DNA of 64,000 nt from Pectobacterium araliae. Lineage in GTDB: Bacteria; Pseudomonadota; Gammaproteobacteria; Enterobacterales; Enterobacteriaceae. A model generated the notes under the pieces. The model searched no databases and was not told the origin of the DNA. It saw only the letters and a program-made list of their open reading frames with translations. The DNA lies in NCBI RefSeq assembly GCF_037076465.1, contig NZ_AP028908.1:930001-994000 (forward strand), in the 5' to 3' direction. A program made the position numbers and the translations under genes. Of this stretch, positions 9,106 to 18,193 are shown piece after piece; position 1 is the first letter of the stretch, and each line of letters opens with the position of its first letter.

Positions 9106-10296
9106 ATGTTAACTAATATCGTAAAAGAACCGTTACGTGATATCGCGGATGAATCCTCGGAAAGCCGCCAGTTTTATGATGAGTTAATCACCGCTCGTTC
9201 TCGTGTTCTTGAACTGATTAGCCGTAATTTAACGGATTTTGGTGACCGCTTTCCCGCAGAAACGTGCGTCAATGGTTATTACCCTTTGACGGATAATGTG
9301 GAATGGACCTCGAGTTTCTGGACTGGTCAACTGTGGCTTGCCTGGGAAATGAGTGGGGATGAACAATATCGTGCCATGGCAGAAAAACACGTCCGCTCAT
9401 TCGGTGTTCGTATTGCCAGTCGGCATGATACGAATACGCACGATCTGGGATTTCTGTATACCTTGTCGTGTGTCGCCGCATGGCGGCTTACTGGTGACCG
9501 TGAAGCCCGTGGTTTTTCGTTGCAAGCGGCAGAAGCTCTGTTGGAGCGTTTTCATACCAAGGCTCGCATTATTCAGGCCTGGGGCGATCTTTCCGATCCC
9601 GAGCAGGCGGGACGGATGATCATTGACTGTAATATGAACTTGCCCCTACTGTATTGGGCCAGTGAGCAGACGGGTGATGCGCGGTTTGCGCAAGCAGCCT
9701 ATGAACATGTGCAACAGGCGGCGCGCTATCTGATCCGTGAAGATGCGTCGACGTACCACACGTATTACATGGATGTCACTACTGGCGAACCTCGCTACGG
9801 CAATACTCAGCAAGGGTATGCTGACGACTCGTGCTGGTCACGTGGTCAAGCCTGGGGAATTTATGGTTTCACACTGAGCTATCTTTATACTGGCGACCCG
9901 AAATTACTTGAACTGGCTAAGCGTCTTGCCAATTATTTTCTTAACCGCCTTCCAGAAGATGGTGTCTGCCACTGGGATCTCGCGTTGCTTGGCACCGATG
10001 CTCTACGAGACTCCTCTTCTGCGGCTATTGCGGTTTGCGGCCTGTTGGAGCTAAGCAAGCACCTTCCTGTCATTGACCCAGAACGACGCCATTATTTGAA
10101 TGCCGCCAGACGGATTATGTCTTCTCTGACAAAGGGGTATCTGGCAAATAAAGATGACCCTTGTAATGGTCTATTGCAGCATTCTGTTTATCACCTTGAC
10201 AGTAATAAAGGTGTGGATGAATGTGCAAGCTGGGGGGATTATTTCTATGTTGAAGCGCTGGTTCGAATGACGCAGAGCTGGAAGCTTTACTGGTAA
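9106..10296 (+). CDS. GH88 unsaturated glucuronyl hydrolase
   Basis: The 396-residue protein has the alpha/alpha-barrel of glycoside hydrolase family 88. Two aspartates, D113 in THDLGF and D174 in MIIDCNMNLP, are 61 residues apart. This is the spacing of the catalytic pair D88/D149 of the Bacillus enzyme. It also has the SCWSRGQAWGIYGF and SSAAIAV motifs. The family hydrates the 4,5-double bond of the terminal unsaturated uronic acid left by polysaccharide lyases and so releases it. There is no signal peptide, so it works in the cytoplasm on imported fragments. AAAGGAA precedes the start. It is the last gene of the cassette and is followed by a terminator. Confidence 0.88.
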   Translation: MLTNIVKEPLRDIADESSESRQFYDELITARSRVLELISRNLTDFGDRFPAETCVNGYYPLTDNVEWTSSFWTGQLWLAWEMSGDEQYRAMAEKHVRSFGVRIASRHDTNTHDLGFLYTLSCVAAWRLTGDREARGFSLQAAEALLERFHTKARIIQAWGDLSDPEQAGRMIIDCNMNLPLLYWASEQTGDARFAQAAYEHVQQAARYLIREDASTYHTYYMDVTTGEPRYGNTQQGYADDSCWSRGQAWGIYGFTLSYLYTGDPKLLELAKRLANYFLNRLPEDGVCHWDLALLGTDALRDSSSAAIAVCGLLELSKHLPVIDPERRHYLNAARRIMSSLTKGYLANKDDPCNGLLQHSVYHLDSNKGVDECASWGDYFYVEALVRMTQSWKLYW

Positions 10297-10420
10297 ATGA
10301 AGCCCGCTTGAGCGAAGGCATCCTCAGAAAAGGAGGCAGGTATAGGTTTTGCGATCGGCTGATAGTGTTAACACATTCAATAAGATCGCTTCTATGCCTG
10401 CCATGTATGCCAAATTTTTT

Positions 10421-10440
10421 CAACGCGCAGCGTTGCCTTT
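10421..10440 (+). terminator. Terminator of the GH88 cassette
   Basis: A short stem CAACGC/GCGTTG with a 3-base loop is followed by CCTTTTT. It is preceded by a run of T, so it could also serve the convergent oxidoreductase gene. Confidence 0.55.
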
Positions 10441-10452
10441 TTAGGGTTCGGT

Positions 10453-11517
10453 TTATTTAATTCTGCGCGGTTTAATGACATCCGTTGGTGACGGTATTTC
10501 TGCTTCAATTTCCGCGAGGGAAACAATGCGGCGTTCTGCCGCGGCACGCGTTGCGGCTTCTGCCATCATTTGGGCGCGTAGCCCATCATAAACGCCGGGA
10601 ACGGAAATGGCTTCTGGCGTGCCAGCATGGCGCACAAATACTGTAAAAGCCTGAATCGCAGCAGCATAGCTCGGCGCCATGCGGATCATGGGGTCTTTCG
10701 GCAGCCCTTCCGTCAGAACTTTGTCATCAAAAATACGCATGACGCTGCCTTCGGTAATGCGTGATGATTCAGCCAGCCCGCTTGTACCAAACACTTCAAT
10801 GCGATCGTCATAACCATATACGGCGCGACGGGCGTTATCGATTTGGCAAAGCGCCCCGCTGGCGGTACGCAGCGTTACCATCGCGGTATCGACGTCGTTA
10901 GCGTCAAGAAAAAGCGGGTCGGCAATCACCGAACCGAAGGCCGCGATATCCGTGACTTCCTCACCGGTTAACCAGCGTACCAGATCGAAAAAGTGGATCA
11001 TCTTGTCGTAAAACAGGCCACCGGAAACGCGCAGATATTCCAGAGAGGGAATGCCGTTAGGGCCGCGTGACGTGATTTGCACGGTCTGTACTCGACCCAG
11101 ACGCCCCTGTGTAATGTCCGTTTGTATGGCGGCGTGGTTACGATCGAAACGGCGATTAAAGCCGACCATCACTTGTTGCTGCTGTTCACCCAGTTCAATC
11201 AGCGTGCGGTGGGCTTCTGCCAGCGTTGAGGCCAGCGGCTTTTCGCAATACACCTTTTTTCCTGCTCGCACGGCGGCCAGCATCAGCGGGCAATGCGTTT
11301 CCGTTGATGACGCGATGATGACGGCATCAATGTCATGAGCCGCGATGATGGCTTCTGCGTCAGGGAATACACGGGCACCGTGCTCAGCGGCAATCGCGTC
11401 TGCCCGTGCCGCGACGGGGTCGGTAACAGCAACCAGGCGTGCGAATGGGTGATTTTTCAGGTGTTGAGCGTGTACCGAGGCAATGCGCCCGGCACCAATA
11501 AGTCCGATAGAAATCAA
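10453..11517 (-). CDS. Gfo/Idh/MocA oxidoreductase, inositol 2-dehydrogenase-like
   Basis: The 354-residue protein starts with the dinucleotide-binding GLIGAGRIASVHAQHL fold. It carries the family CEKPLA motif near residue 95, and a catalytic-type stretch KMIHFFDLVRWLTG near 168. These oxidise or epimerise sugars and inositols with NAD(P). The FNRRFDRNH and GGLFYDKMIHFFD pattern resembles myo-inositol 2-dehydrogenases (IolG type), but no other inositol genes lie nearby. It follows the rhodanese gene on the same strand with a 47-bp gap. Upstream sit remnants of an ABC transporter, so it may be the tail of a once larger uptake and catabolism operon. Confidence 0.78.
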   Translation of the reverse strand: MISIGLIGAGRIASVHAQHLKNHPFARLVAVTDPVAARADAIAAEHGARVFPDAEAIIAAHDIDAVIIASSTETHCPLMLAAVRAGKKVYCEKPLASTLAEAHRTLIELGEQQQQVMVGFNRRFDRNHAAIQTDITQGRLGRVQTVQITSRGPNGIPSLEYLRVSGGLFYDKMIHFFDLVRWLTGEEVTDIAAFGSVIADPLFLDANDVDTAMVTLRTASGALCQIDNARRAVYGYDDRIEVFGTSGLAESSRITEGSVMRIFDDKVLTEGLPKDPMIRMAPSYAAAIQAFTVFVRHAGTPEAISVPGVYDGLRAQMMAEAATRAAAERRIVSLAEIEAEIPSPTDVIKPRRIK

Positions 11518-11564
11518 AACGGTTCTCCAGTCATTATTCGGTAATCATGATCTCTCGCAGGCAA

Positions 11565-12434
11565 TCAGCCGACGGTCATGGGGAGATCGTCCGCGTCTGC
11601 CCACTCGGACAGCGAGGCATCGTAAAGGGCGACATCAGGATGGCCGAGTAACGTCAGGACAAAAACGTCGGCACTGGCAGCCACGCCGTGTCCGCAATAG
11701 GCAATGACTTTTTTATTGTCGAGGTTGAGCGCGGCGGCGGCCTCGCGCAGCCGATCCAGCGGAAGATAGGTTCCGTTATTCGCATCGAACAGGCTGGCGG
11801 CAGGCAAATTATGGCTACCGGCGATACGCCCGGCTCGACCGTAATTGTTCCCCTCCGCGCCGGAGAACTGCGCGGGCTGGCGTGCACTAAGGATACAAAT
11901 ATGTTGGTTACCGATGGCGGCCAGCACTTCAGTTTTCTCGGCAATCAGGTGCGGACGCGGCGCGACGATGAACTGACCTGCCGGACGATGGCGGCTCTTA
12001 CCACTTTCCAGCGGCAACTGCTCACGCCGCCATTTTTGTAATCCGCCATCCAGCACGGCGACGTTATCAAAGCCAAAAACGCGTAACAGCCACCAAACGC
12101 GAGTCGCCCACCACGGATCGGCGCTGGAATAAACCACAACGCGTGTGTCGGGACGAACGCCAAAGCGTGTCATGGCAGCCGCGAAGTTCTCTGGCGTGGG
12201 GAGCATGTATTTATAGCGGTGGGTGTTATCAGACAGGTCGGTTTGTACATCAATAAACTGCGCGCCGGGGATGTGTCCGGCCTGAAAATCTGCCCGTGCT
12301 GGTTCTGCGCGGTAGCGCGTTTTTTCATCAGGGACTAACCGGGTGGTACAGTCAAAAATTAATATATCGGGGTCGGTCAGGTGGGTGGCGAGCCATTCGG
12401 TACTCACCAGCCCGTCAGCATGTGACGTCTTCAT
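11565..12434 (-). CDS. Two-domain rhodanese (thiosulfate/3-mercaptopyruvate sulfurtransferase)
   Basis: The 289-residue protein has two rhodanese domains. The N-terminal inactive one covers about residues 5-135 (FQAGHIPGAQFIDV). The C-terminal one (about 160-285) has the active-site loop YCGHGVAAS, whose cysteine carries the persulfide. Classical SseA has CGSGV at this place, so the H-for-S change may alter sulfur donor choice. I start it at MKTSHADG (12434), which gives the usual length. The longer open frame upstream reads a transporter remnant out of frame. The start is 19 bp after the stop codon of that ABC ATPase remnant, so it was the next gene of that operon. Confidence 0.8.
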   Translation of the reverse strand: MKTSHADGLVSTEWLATHLTDPDILIFDCTTRLVPDEKTRYRAEPARADFQAGHIPGAQFIDVQTDLSDNTHRYKYMLPTPENFAAAMTRFGVRPDTRVVVYSSADPWWATRVWWLLRVFGFDNVAVLDGGLQKWRREQLPLESGKSRHRPAGQFIVAPRPHLIAEKTEVLAAIGNQHICILSARQPAQFSGAEGNNYGRAGRIAGSHNLPAASLFDANNGTYLPLDRLREAAAALNLDNKKVIAYCGHGVAASADVFVLTLLGHPDVALYDASLSEWADADDLPMTVG

Positions 12435-12453
12435 CGTGTTTTTTCCGTTACTC

Positions 12454-12570
12454 TCACAGCACCTTGTCCAGAAAGGCTTGTGTCCGAGGGTCTTGTGGAT
12501 GATCAAAGAATGCCTGCGGTGTGTTGCTTTCGACGATTCTTCCCTTGTCGGTAAAATAAATACTTGCACG
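12454..12570 (-). pseudogene. 3' end of an amino-acid-type ABC transporter ATPase
   Basis: Read on the minus strand, the last 36 codons spell the typical GlnQ/HisP-class ending: FTDKGRIVES..., then FFDHPQDPRTQAF, LDKVL and stop TGA (12454-12456). The frame loses similarity above about 12570, where CapA-type sequence of the opposite strand begins. The Walker motifs and nearly all of the gene are missing. It is a scar, not a working ATPase. Confidence 0.75.
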
Positions 12571-12589
12571 CCCTGGTCTTAACCCGCTA

Positions 12590-13444
12590 CGTTGGGGGCG
12601 AGCTTACGTATTACCGGACAAGGAATTCGAGCAACTACAGGGGATCACTGAACTGCTCGGCGTCGCGGCCAGCAACCGTGAAGGCGCCCGAATTGAAGTG
12701 ATGGCCGATCAGGGACCCGATCGTTTCAAATTCGGTTCGCTGTTTGAAAGTTCGATACCGGTAGAGCGCGGCGAACAGGCTCACGTTCGCACGTTTATGA
12801 ATGAAGAAGACTGCGCCGCGATTCTGAAAAGCGTACGCGATGCGGCAAACCGTTCTGATGTCGCCATCGTCAGCCTTCATACGCATGAAGGAGAAGGCGA
12901 TGGTTGGTATGCCCCACACCCCCCAGCATTTATCGAAAATTTTGCCCGCCGAGCCATTGATGCGGGAGCATCAGCCGTGGTAGGGCATGGTGCGCATTTC
13001 CTGCGTGGAGTGGAAATTTATAATAAACGCCCGATTTTTTACAATCTGGGCAGCCTGCTGATGGAGTTTGAAGCGGGGGAGTCAATTATCGCGCCAGAAA
13101 TGTATACCGCTTATGGCTACGATCACGATGCGCGTCCTTCCGATTTGCACCGGGCGCGTGCCAAAGATCGGGAGGGGAATTTCATTGGTTTCAATGCCGA
13201 ATCCCGTTTCTCCAAAAACTGTGCCGCGCTGCTGGATTATGCAGACGGGGCGCTACAGTTCACATTATTGCCTCTCGATCTGGGTATGAACCGTGAACGC
13301 CCGCTCGATCGTGGCTTACCTGTTACGGTGTCTGCGGCTCTTGGGCATGAAATCGCGGCCGATCTGACGCGGATGAGCGCACGTTATGGCACGGTATTAC
13401 GCTATGACGAGGCGCTCGGAACCATTGCGATTGAAGCAGCCTAA
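12590..13444 (+). pseudogene. CapA-family (poly-gamma-glutamate type) protein, 5'-truncated
   Basis: About 285 codons are open, from an in-frame stop at 12557 to TAA at 13442. The part from GRAYVLPDKEFEQL onward fits CapA-family metallophosphatase-like proteins. VAIVSLHTHEGEGD lies in the middle, followed by AGASAVVGHGAHFLRGVEIY and RPIFYNLGSLLMEFE. Family members are usually about 350-400 residues and start with an N-terminal metal-binding DxH region, which is absent here. A GTG at 12698 could start a shorter product of 248 residues, but it would lack part of the active site. It lies head to head with the ABC remnant, so one deletion probably removed both 5' ends. Confidence 0.72.
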
Positions 13445-13464
13445 ACGGCTATTCTCTGTCAGCC

Positions 13465-13486
13465 TATGCCTCATGGAGGAGGCATA
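13465..13486 (+). terminator. Hairpin after the CapA remnant
   Basis: A perfect 8-bp stem TATGCCTC/GAGGCATA has a 6-base loop, 20 bp past the CapA stop. There is no clear T-run, so it is a weak terminator at best. Confidence 0.35.
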
Positions 13487-13660
13487 AGTGAATTTCTCCC
13501 GCATGTTTTTCCCCTCTGTTTCTCTTTTCTCGCTTTACCGGGCAGTTATAAATTTCTTAAATGTTTCTTTTTTAACAATGCCATGTTAACGGTATGGTGA
13601 ATTATTCTTTTTTATCTGTTTGTATTCTAACGGGATTAAGCATTTTATTGAAAAGACAAT

Positions 13661-13679
13661 AATAATGCGTATAGTTATC
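13661..13679. promoter_or_regulatory. Probable Fur box upstream of the FhuE-like receptor
   Basis: AATAATGCGTATAGTTATC matches 13 of 19 positions of the Fur consensus. It lies about 80 bp before the start of a ferric-siderophore receptor, the place expected for iron repression. The match was counted by eye. Confidence 0.5.
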
Positions 13680-13759
13680 ATTTACCTTTCTGTGCAAATG
13701 TTGACAAAACACGTCTCAGCATCTCGCCAAAATTACTATCAGTTAACCGAGGATATATC

Positions 13760-15973
13760 ATGTCTTTTGGAGTTACTCGCGCCGGAAAAATGCGCGTTTG
13801 TGATTCTTCGCTGGCCGGAGCAAAACCATTCGGAGTCTCTCTTCTCGCCCTGTTGATCTCTGCCTCTTTTTTGCCTGCTCAGGCCGCTGCCGAAGAAAAA
13901 CCGACGTCCGGTGATACGCTTGTCGTTAGCGCGAATGCTAACGCGAATGCCGAAGCCAGGGACCCGCAGGATTACAGCGTAAAAGTGACTAACGCCGGAA
14001 CGAAGATGACGCTGACGCCGCGTGATATCCCGCAGTCGGTGAGTGTCATCAGCCAGCAGCGTATCGAAGATCAGAATCTGCAAACGATTGGCGAGGTGAT
14101 GGCGAACACGACAGGGGTGTCCTCTAAAATTATTGACTCCGAGCGTGTGACGTATTTTGCTCGTGGCTTCCGCATCAATAATTACCTGTTCGATGGGATT
14201 CCGACGGTGGTTAACGAAATCTGGGATTTTGGTGATTCAGGCTCAGACACGGCGATTTACGATCGCATCGAGGTGGTGCGCGGGGCGACCGGGCTAATGA
14301 CCGGAACAGGCAATCCTGCCGCAGCCGTGAACATGGTACGCAAGCACGCGGACAGCCGCGAATTCAAAGGCTCGGTATCTGGTAGCTACGGCTCGTGGGA
14401 TAAACAACGGATGGTAGCCGATCTGTCTGCGCCGCTGACGGAATCCGGCAATGTGCGTGGGCGTGTGATTACAGGCTATCAGGATAATGACACCTGGCTC
14501 GATCGTTACCACAGCCGCAAAAAATTCCTCTACGGCGTGATTGATGCCGATGTTACCGATTCTACTACGTTATCGCTTGGCTATGATTATCAGGAGCACA
14601 ACACCGATAGCCCAACCTGGGGCGGCTTACCAACATGGTTTACCGATGGCAGCCCGACTAATTTTGGGCACAAATTTAACTCTGCTCCGAACTGGAGTTA
14701 CTCCGATAAAACGTCGAGAAAAGTCTTTGCCGATCTGACTCAGCGTTTTGATAACGGCTGGCAGGTGCGCATGAACGGCACGCATGGCGAAACCAACTTC
14801 GATTCCAAGCTGATGTATGCCAACGGTTTCCTGGATAAAGATACGGGGCTGCTTGTTGATCCGTTCGGCGGTAATGTTGGAGCTTATGGTGGATGGAATA
14901 AAGGAACCCGTAAAGTTGATGCGATTGATACTTATGCTTCTGGCCCGTTCGAGTTACTGGGACGCCAGCATGAGTTGGTAATAGGCGGCAGCTACAATCG
15001 ACAACGTAGCCAGTTCTATAACACGCAATCCACGATCAGCCCGACAGATGTGGGTAATTACTATAACTGGAATGGTAATATTGCCGATCCAGTCTGGGGG
15101 GCATGGGCAGATTATGAACACTCAACCACGCGTCAAAAATCGCTCTATACCTCAGCCCGTTTCTCGCTTGCCGATCCGCTGCATTTGATCGCGGGGGCGC
15201 GTTATACCGATTGGAGCATCATCGGTTCGACGGGTGACACCAGCAATAATCGCGTTACGCCTTATATCGGCTTGGTGTATGACATCAATGATACGTGGTC
15301 GACCTATGCCAGCTACACCGATATCTTCCAGCCGCAAACGCAAAAAGATAGTAATAAAAAATATCTGTCACCGACGACGGGCAAAAACTACGAAGCGGGT
15401 GTTAAAGGAGACTGGTATAACAGTCGCCTGACGGCTTCATTATCTGTTTTCCGCATTGAGCAGGATAACCTGGGGCAGTCAACGGGCGTCGCGATCCCCG
15501 GCGGCGGTGGCGAATTTGCCTATCGTTCAGTTGATGGTGTCGTCAGCAAAGGGATCGAATTTGAAGTCAACGGCGCGGTGACGGACAACCTGCAAATGAC
15601 ATTTGGTGGTTCGCGCTATGTGGTTGACGATCAGGATGGCAAGTCGGTCAATCCAGAACAGCCACGCACGTCGTTCAAACTGTTTACCCGCTACCAGTTG
15701 CCAATGGTGCCGGATTTAACCGTTGGCGGTGGCGTGAACTGGCAAAATGGCATCTGGCAGGAAGGCTCTGGCCCGCAAAACACCACGCTGCGTGCCGAGC
15801 AGGGCAGTTACGCGCTGGTTAACCTGTTTGGCCGCTATCAGGTCACTAAACAACTGGCGGTACAGGCGAATATCAATAACCTGTTTGATAAAGAGTATAG
15901 CGATTACCTTGCGCCTTATGCTGTGTATGGCACACCGCGCAGTGTCTCGATGACGGTCAATTATGCGTTCTAG
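13760..15973 (+). CDS. fhuE: FhuE-like TonB-dependent ferric siderophore receptor
   Basis: The 737-residue protein has a long signal peptide (cleavage near PAQAAAEE, about residue 45). A plug domain with RDIPQSVSVISQQRI (about 91-105) and EVVRGATGLMTGTGNPAAAV (about 173-192) follows. A 22-strand barrel ends in a terminal phenylalanine (TVNYAF). Near-identical blocks such as SPTWGGLP and SRKVFADLTQ correspond to E. coli FhuE, the outer-membrane receptor for ferric coprogen and rhodotorulic acid. A short Asn-Ala run (about residues 54-61) sits where the TonB box is expected. The probable Fur box upstream fits iron control. Another hydroxamate siderophore is possible as ligand. Confidence 0.85.
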   Translation: MSFGVTRAGKMRVCDSSLAGAKPFGVSLLALLISASFLPAQAAAEEKPTSGDTLVVSANANANAEARDPQDYSVKVTNAGTKMTLTPRDIPQSVSVISQQRIEDQNLQTIGEVMANTTGVSSKIIDSERVTYFARGFRINNYLFDGIPTVVNEIWDFGDSGSDTAIYDRIEVVRGATGLMTGTGNPAAAVNMVRKHADSREFKGSVSGSYGSWDKQRMVADLSAPLTESGNVRGRVITGYQDNDTWLDRYHSRKKFLYGVIDADVTDSTTLSLGYDYQEHNTDSPTWGGLPTWFTDGSPTNFGHKFNSAPNWSYSDKTSRKVFADLTQRFDNGWQVRMNGTHGETNFDSKLMYANGFLDKDTGLLVDPFGGNVGAYGGWNKGTRKVDAIDTYASGPFELLGRQHELVIGGSYNRQRSQFYNTQSTISPTDVGNYYNWNGNIADPVWGAWADYEHSTTRQKSLYTSARFSLADPLHLIAGARYTDWSIIGSTGDTSNNRVTPYIGLVYDINDTWSTYASYTDIFQPQTQKDSNKKYLSPTTGKNYEAGVKGDWYNSRLTASLSVFRIEQDNLGQSTGVAIPGGGGEFAYRSVDGVVSKGIEFEVNGAVTDNLQMTFGGSRYVVDDQDGKSVNPEQPRTSFKLFTRYQLPMVPDLTVGGGVNWQNGIWQEGSGPQNTTLRAEQGSYALVNLFGRYQVTKQLAVQANINNLFDKEYSDYLAPYAVYGTPRSVSMTVNYAF

Positions 15974-16041
15974 TCCGATGATCTAAATTGATGTAAGTGA
16001 CTTGCCCGATGGCTCGGTGACCTGCTGTCGGGCATCATCGT

Positions 16042-16076
16042 AGCGCCCGCAGTCTCAATGACACGGGCGCTTTTTC
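16042..16076 (+). terminator. Terminator of the receptor gene
   Basis: An 8-bp stem AGCGCCCG/CGGGCGCT is followed by TTTTTCTTTT, about 70 bp past the stop codon. A further imperfect hairpin lies just before it (16005-16035). Confidence 0.75.
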
Positions 16077-16243
16077 TTTTGCCGCGATGTAGAAATGTTT
16101 CCCTTCATCCCCTGAGGTAGGGGCTACCTGAGTAGGTAGTAGAATAGGGATTAACATTGATTCGAGAACCGGGGACAATGATGAATTATATCAAGGCAGG
16201 GATGCGTTTTTTCCTTTCGGAACATTTTTATAGGGATTAAAAA

Positions 16244-16447
16244 ATGAAGTGCTTAAACTGCGATAACGAGGCGCAAAAAGAGTCTGGTTTATGTACAGGT
16301 TGCGAAGGAAAAGAACAGCAGAAAATTAACGGTATCCTCTACCTTCTGGCGCTGGGAATTATTCTTTCTGCCGTTGTTTTCAGCCTTGTTGTTTGGGTTC
16401 CGTATTTCCTGTTCTCAAAAAGAATTCCCCTGGTGTTTAGCCGCTAA
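16244..16447 (+). CDS. Small zinc-ribbon membrane protein, probable internally deleted DUF2569
   Basis: The 67-residue product has four cysteines in two CxxC-type pairs at the N-terminus (CLNC near residue 3, CTGC near 17), then one hydrophobic stretch (about residues 30-55). It ends with VPYFLFSKR. Full DUF2569 proteins begin with KINGLLYLPALG and end with a similar PYFLxSKR tail after four membrane segments. Here the first and last parts are joined directly, so the middle appears deleted. It may still be made as a one-helix protein. A short duplicated TTTAG/CGCTAACA follows the stop. Function unknown. Confidence 0.5.
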   Translation: MKCLNCDNEAQKESGLCTGCEGKEQQKINGILYLLALGIILSAVVFSLVVWVPYFLFSKRIPLVFSR

Positions 16448-16544
16448 CAAGTTTAGTCGCTAACAAATAGGTTCAGCCGAGATTGAGTGCCTGTGCAGTC
16501 ACTGTCTGGTTAGCACGTAGCGATCTGCACTCCCCCGTGGGCGA

Positions 16545-17114
16545 CTATAAATAGCTCAACGTGAAGTTCGCCGTTGCTACAAAATCACCGGATTTAATCA
16601 AGTCATCGCGTATCTTTTCGATGCGGGCTGAAAAGGGAATGGCGTTGTCCCCACTTTGCAGCACAATGCTGCCTGTGCTGCTGTTGATGTCGACCCGTTG
16701 ATTGGCATGATAAATGCCAATCGCGATACCTTTGGCACTGGAGGGCGTATCCAGCGCCAAACGCTTGGGTAATAGCGGCTCTTCTCTCCCTGAAAAACGG
16801 ACGGTGACGTTTTGGTAGGTATCCAGATTGCAGTCTGTGAGGTTAATCGTGAAGTCATGCCAGTTGCCGTAGCCATGGGTTTTTAAATAACGTTCAGAGA
16901 CTTCACTCATGTTCACGACAATCGCTTTGCTTTCCGTACTGACATTACAGGCGGCGTTGACGACTAATACGCGGAACGTCACTTCACTATCGCCCAAAAG
17001 AGGGGGCTGTTGTGCAAGAGGTGAACTTGATTGTAGTGCCATAATACCGGCCGCTAAAGTAAGCAGGGCACGGCGCGGCGTGATTCTTATTGCTGTGTTG
17101 TCATTTTTTATCAT
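16545..17114 (-). CDS. Minor fimbrial subunit
   Basis: The 189-residue protein has an N-terminal hydrophobic leader (residues about 12-35) and the pilin cysteine pair, VNAACNV near 56 and LTDCNLDTYQNVTVRFSG near 95. It ends with FVATANFTLSYL, the penultimate-tyrosine donor-strand pattern of chaperone-usher pilins. It is the last gene of the minus-strand fimbrial operon, 27 bp after the adhesin gene. Its position suggests a minor subunit or anchor protein. Confidence 0.78.
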   Translation of the reverse strand: MIKNDNTAIRITPRRALLTLAAGIMALQSSSPLAQQPPLLGDSEVTFRVLVVNAACNVSTESKAIVVNMSEVSERYLKTHGYGNWHDFTINLTDCNLDTYQNVTVRFSGREEPLLPKRLALDTPSSAKGIAIGIYHANQRVDINSSTGSIVLQSGDNAIPFSARIEKIRDDLIKSGDFVATANFTLSYL

Positions 17115-17141
17115 CGTTGCTATCTCATGCTGGCGCGCGGA

Positions 17142-18176
17142 TTAGTGATAATTAAATCGCAGAATGATATTTTTTTCGGTATCGCCGATGGTTGCGGGGC
17201 CTGCGGCATAGAGCTGGGCTTTATAGCGTCGCTCTACCACGCCGCTTGATGTCGTTAGTCCTTCAACCAGACTAATAAATTGATTAAACGTCACGTTATT
17301 ACCGCTGCGCATATCTTCGATTTTCAGCGTAGCGCCATTCCCCATATCCATGCCGTCTATCCCAACCAGCGAATTTCCCCGAGAGGTGGCATCAAAGTTG
17401 ATGTCCAGATCGAATCCCTTACCACAGTCTTCTCCACCATCGGTGGACACATCAATGTTAAATTCCGATTGTGCTAGTGCGCCGGCCTCCGTTCCTGACC
17501 ACGCCCTGACCGTACCAAAATCGACATAGCTGTCGGGTGAGACGTTGATCTTTGCGGCGCACTGCATAATGTCGATGCCGTGTAGCCCTGACAGGCTCAA
17601 GCCATAGTTGCTGTCGGGCTTGTTGTTGACACCCCCTTCACCGTCGATCTGAAAGACGCGCAGCGAATCCACGCCTGCCGCGGCGTCGGTGATATTCCCC
17701 GTTTTTTCGAGATAAAGCTGCACCGTGACATTCAGCATGGTCGGGTTGATGGGGGGCGTTGAGCCGCTAGGGCCTGGTGCGATCCACTGTCCCGTGGATA
17801 CGCGGGATGTGGTGGTGCCGCCATTGGTAATCACACCGAGATCCTGTCCGTTATAGAGGATGCCAATTCCAATGCCCTGACTGATGACCTTGCCTTCGGG
17901 GTTAGGATAGAAATAGGACATCTCACCCTGCGGGCGTACGGAGCGATACGCCCAGCAGGCTAGGTTGCGGGTATAGACTTTTGACGTCCAGAGGCGGCTG
18001 CCGATAGGCAAGGTCGCCGGGATCTTTAGCGTACCGATATCCTCATAATCGTTTACCGGCCCCGTCACGGTGCCCAGTCGGCACTCCAGCGCACTGGCGT
18101 TAAACGCCGTTAAGCCGAAAAAGAGTGAAGCGCAGAGGGCGACATAGTGATGTTGACGAGCAGCTAACCAAGACAT
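17142..18176 (-). CDS. Two-domain fimbrial adhesin (tip protein)
   Basis: The 344-residue protein is about twice the size of a pilin. It has a signal peptide (cleavage after FNASA, about residue 29), an N-terminal receptor-binding-like domain (about 30-200) and a C-terminal pilin domain (about 205-344). The pilin domain has the cysteine pair MQCAAKI and EDCGKGFDL and the ending ILRFNYH. This is the FimH-like layout of tip adhesins. The lectin domain resembles none I can name, so the plant or surface ligand is unknown. It lies 17 bp downstream of the chaperone. Confidence 0.76.
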   Translation of the reverse strand: MSWLAARQHHYVALCASLFFGLTAFNASALECRLGTVTGPVNDYEDIGTLKIPATLPIGSRLWTSKVYTRNLACWAYRSVRPQGEMSYFYPNPEGKVISQGIGIGILYNGQDLGVITNGGTTTSRVSTGQWIAPGPSGSTPPINPTMLNVTVQLYLEKTGNITDAAAGVDSLRVFQIDGEGGVNNKPDSNYGLSLSGLHGIDIMQCAAKINVSPDSYVDFGTVRAWSGTEAGALAQSEFNIDVSTDGGEDCGKGFDLDINFDATSRGNSLVGIDGMDMGNGATLKIEDMRSGNNVTFNQFISLVEGLTTSSGVVERRYKAQLYAAGPATIGDTEKNIILRFNYH

Positions 18177-18193
18177 GGCAGGTTCCCTGTAGC

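Noticed and set aside
12435..12569. Longer N-terminus for the rhodanese gene
   Set aside because: The extra 45 codons lie over the ABC ATPase tail in the wrong frame; the start at 12434 gives the normal family length.
13927..13965. Asn-Ala tandem repeat in the FhuE-like receptor as a phase-variation site
   Set aside because: The GCGAATGC-like units are few and imperfect, and copy changes would keep the frame; no sign of switching.
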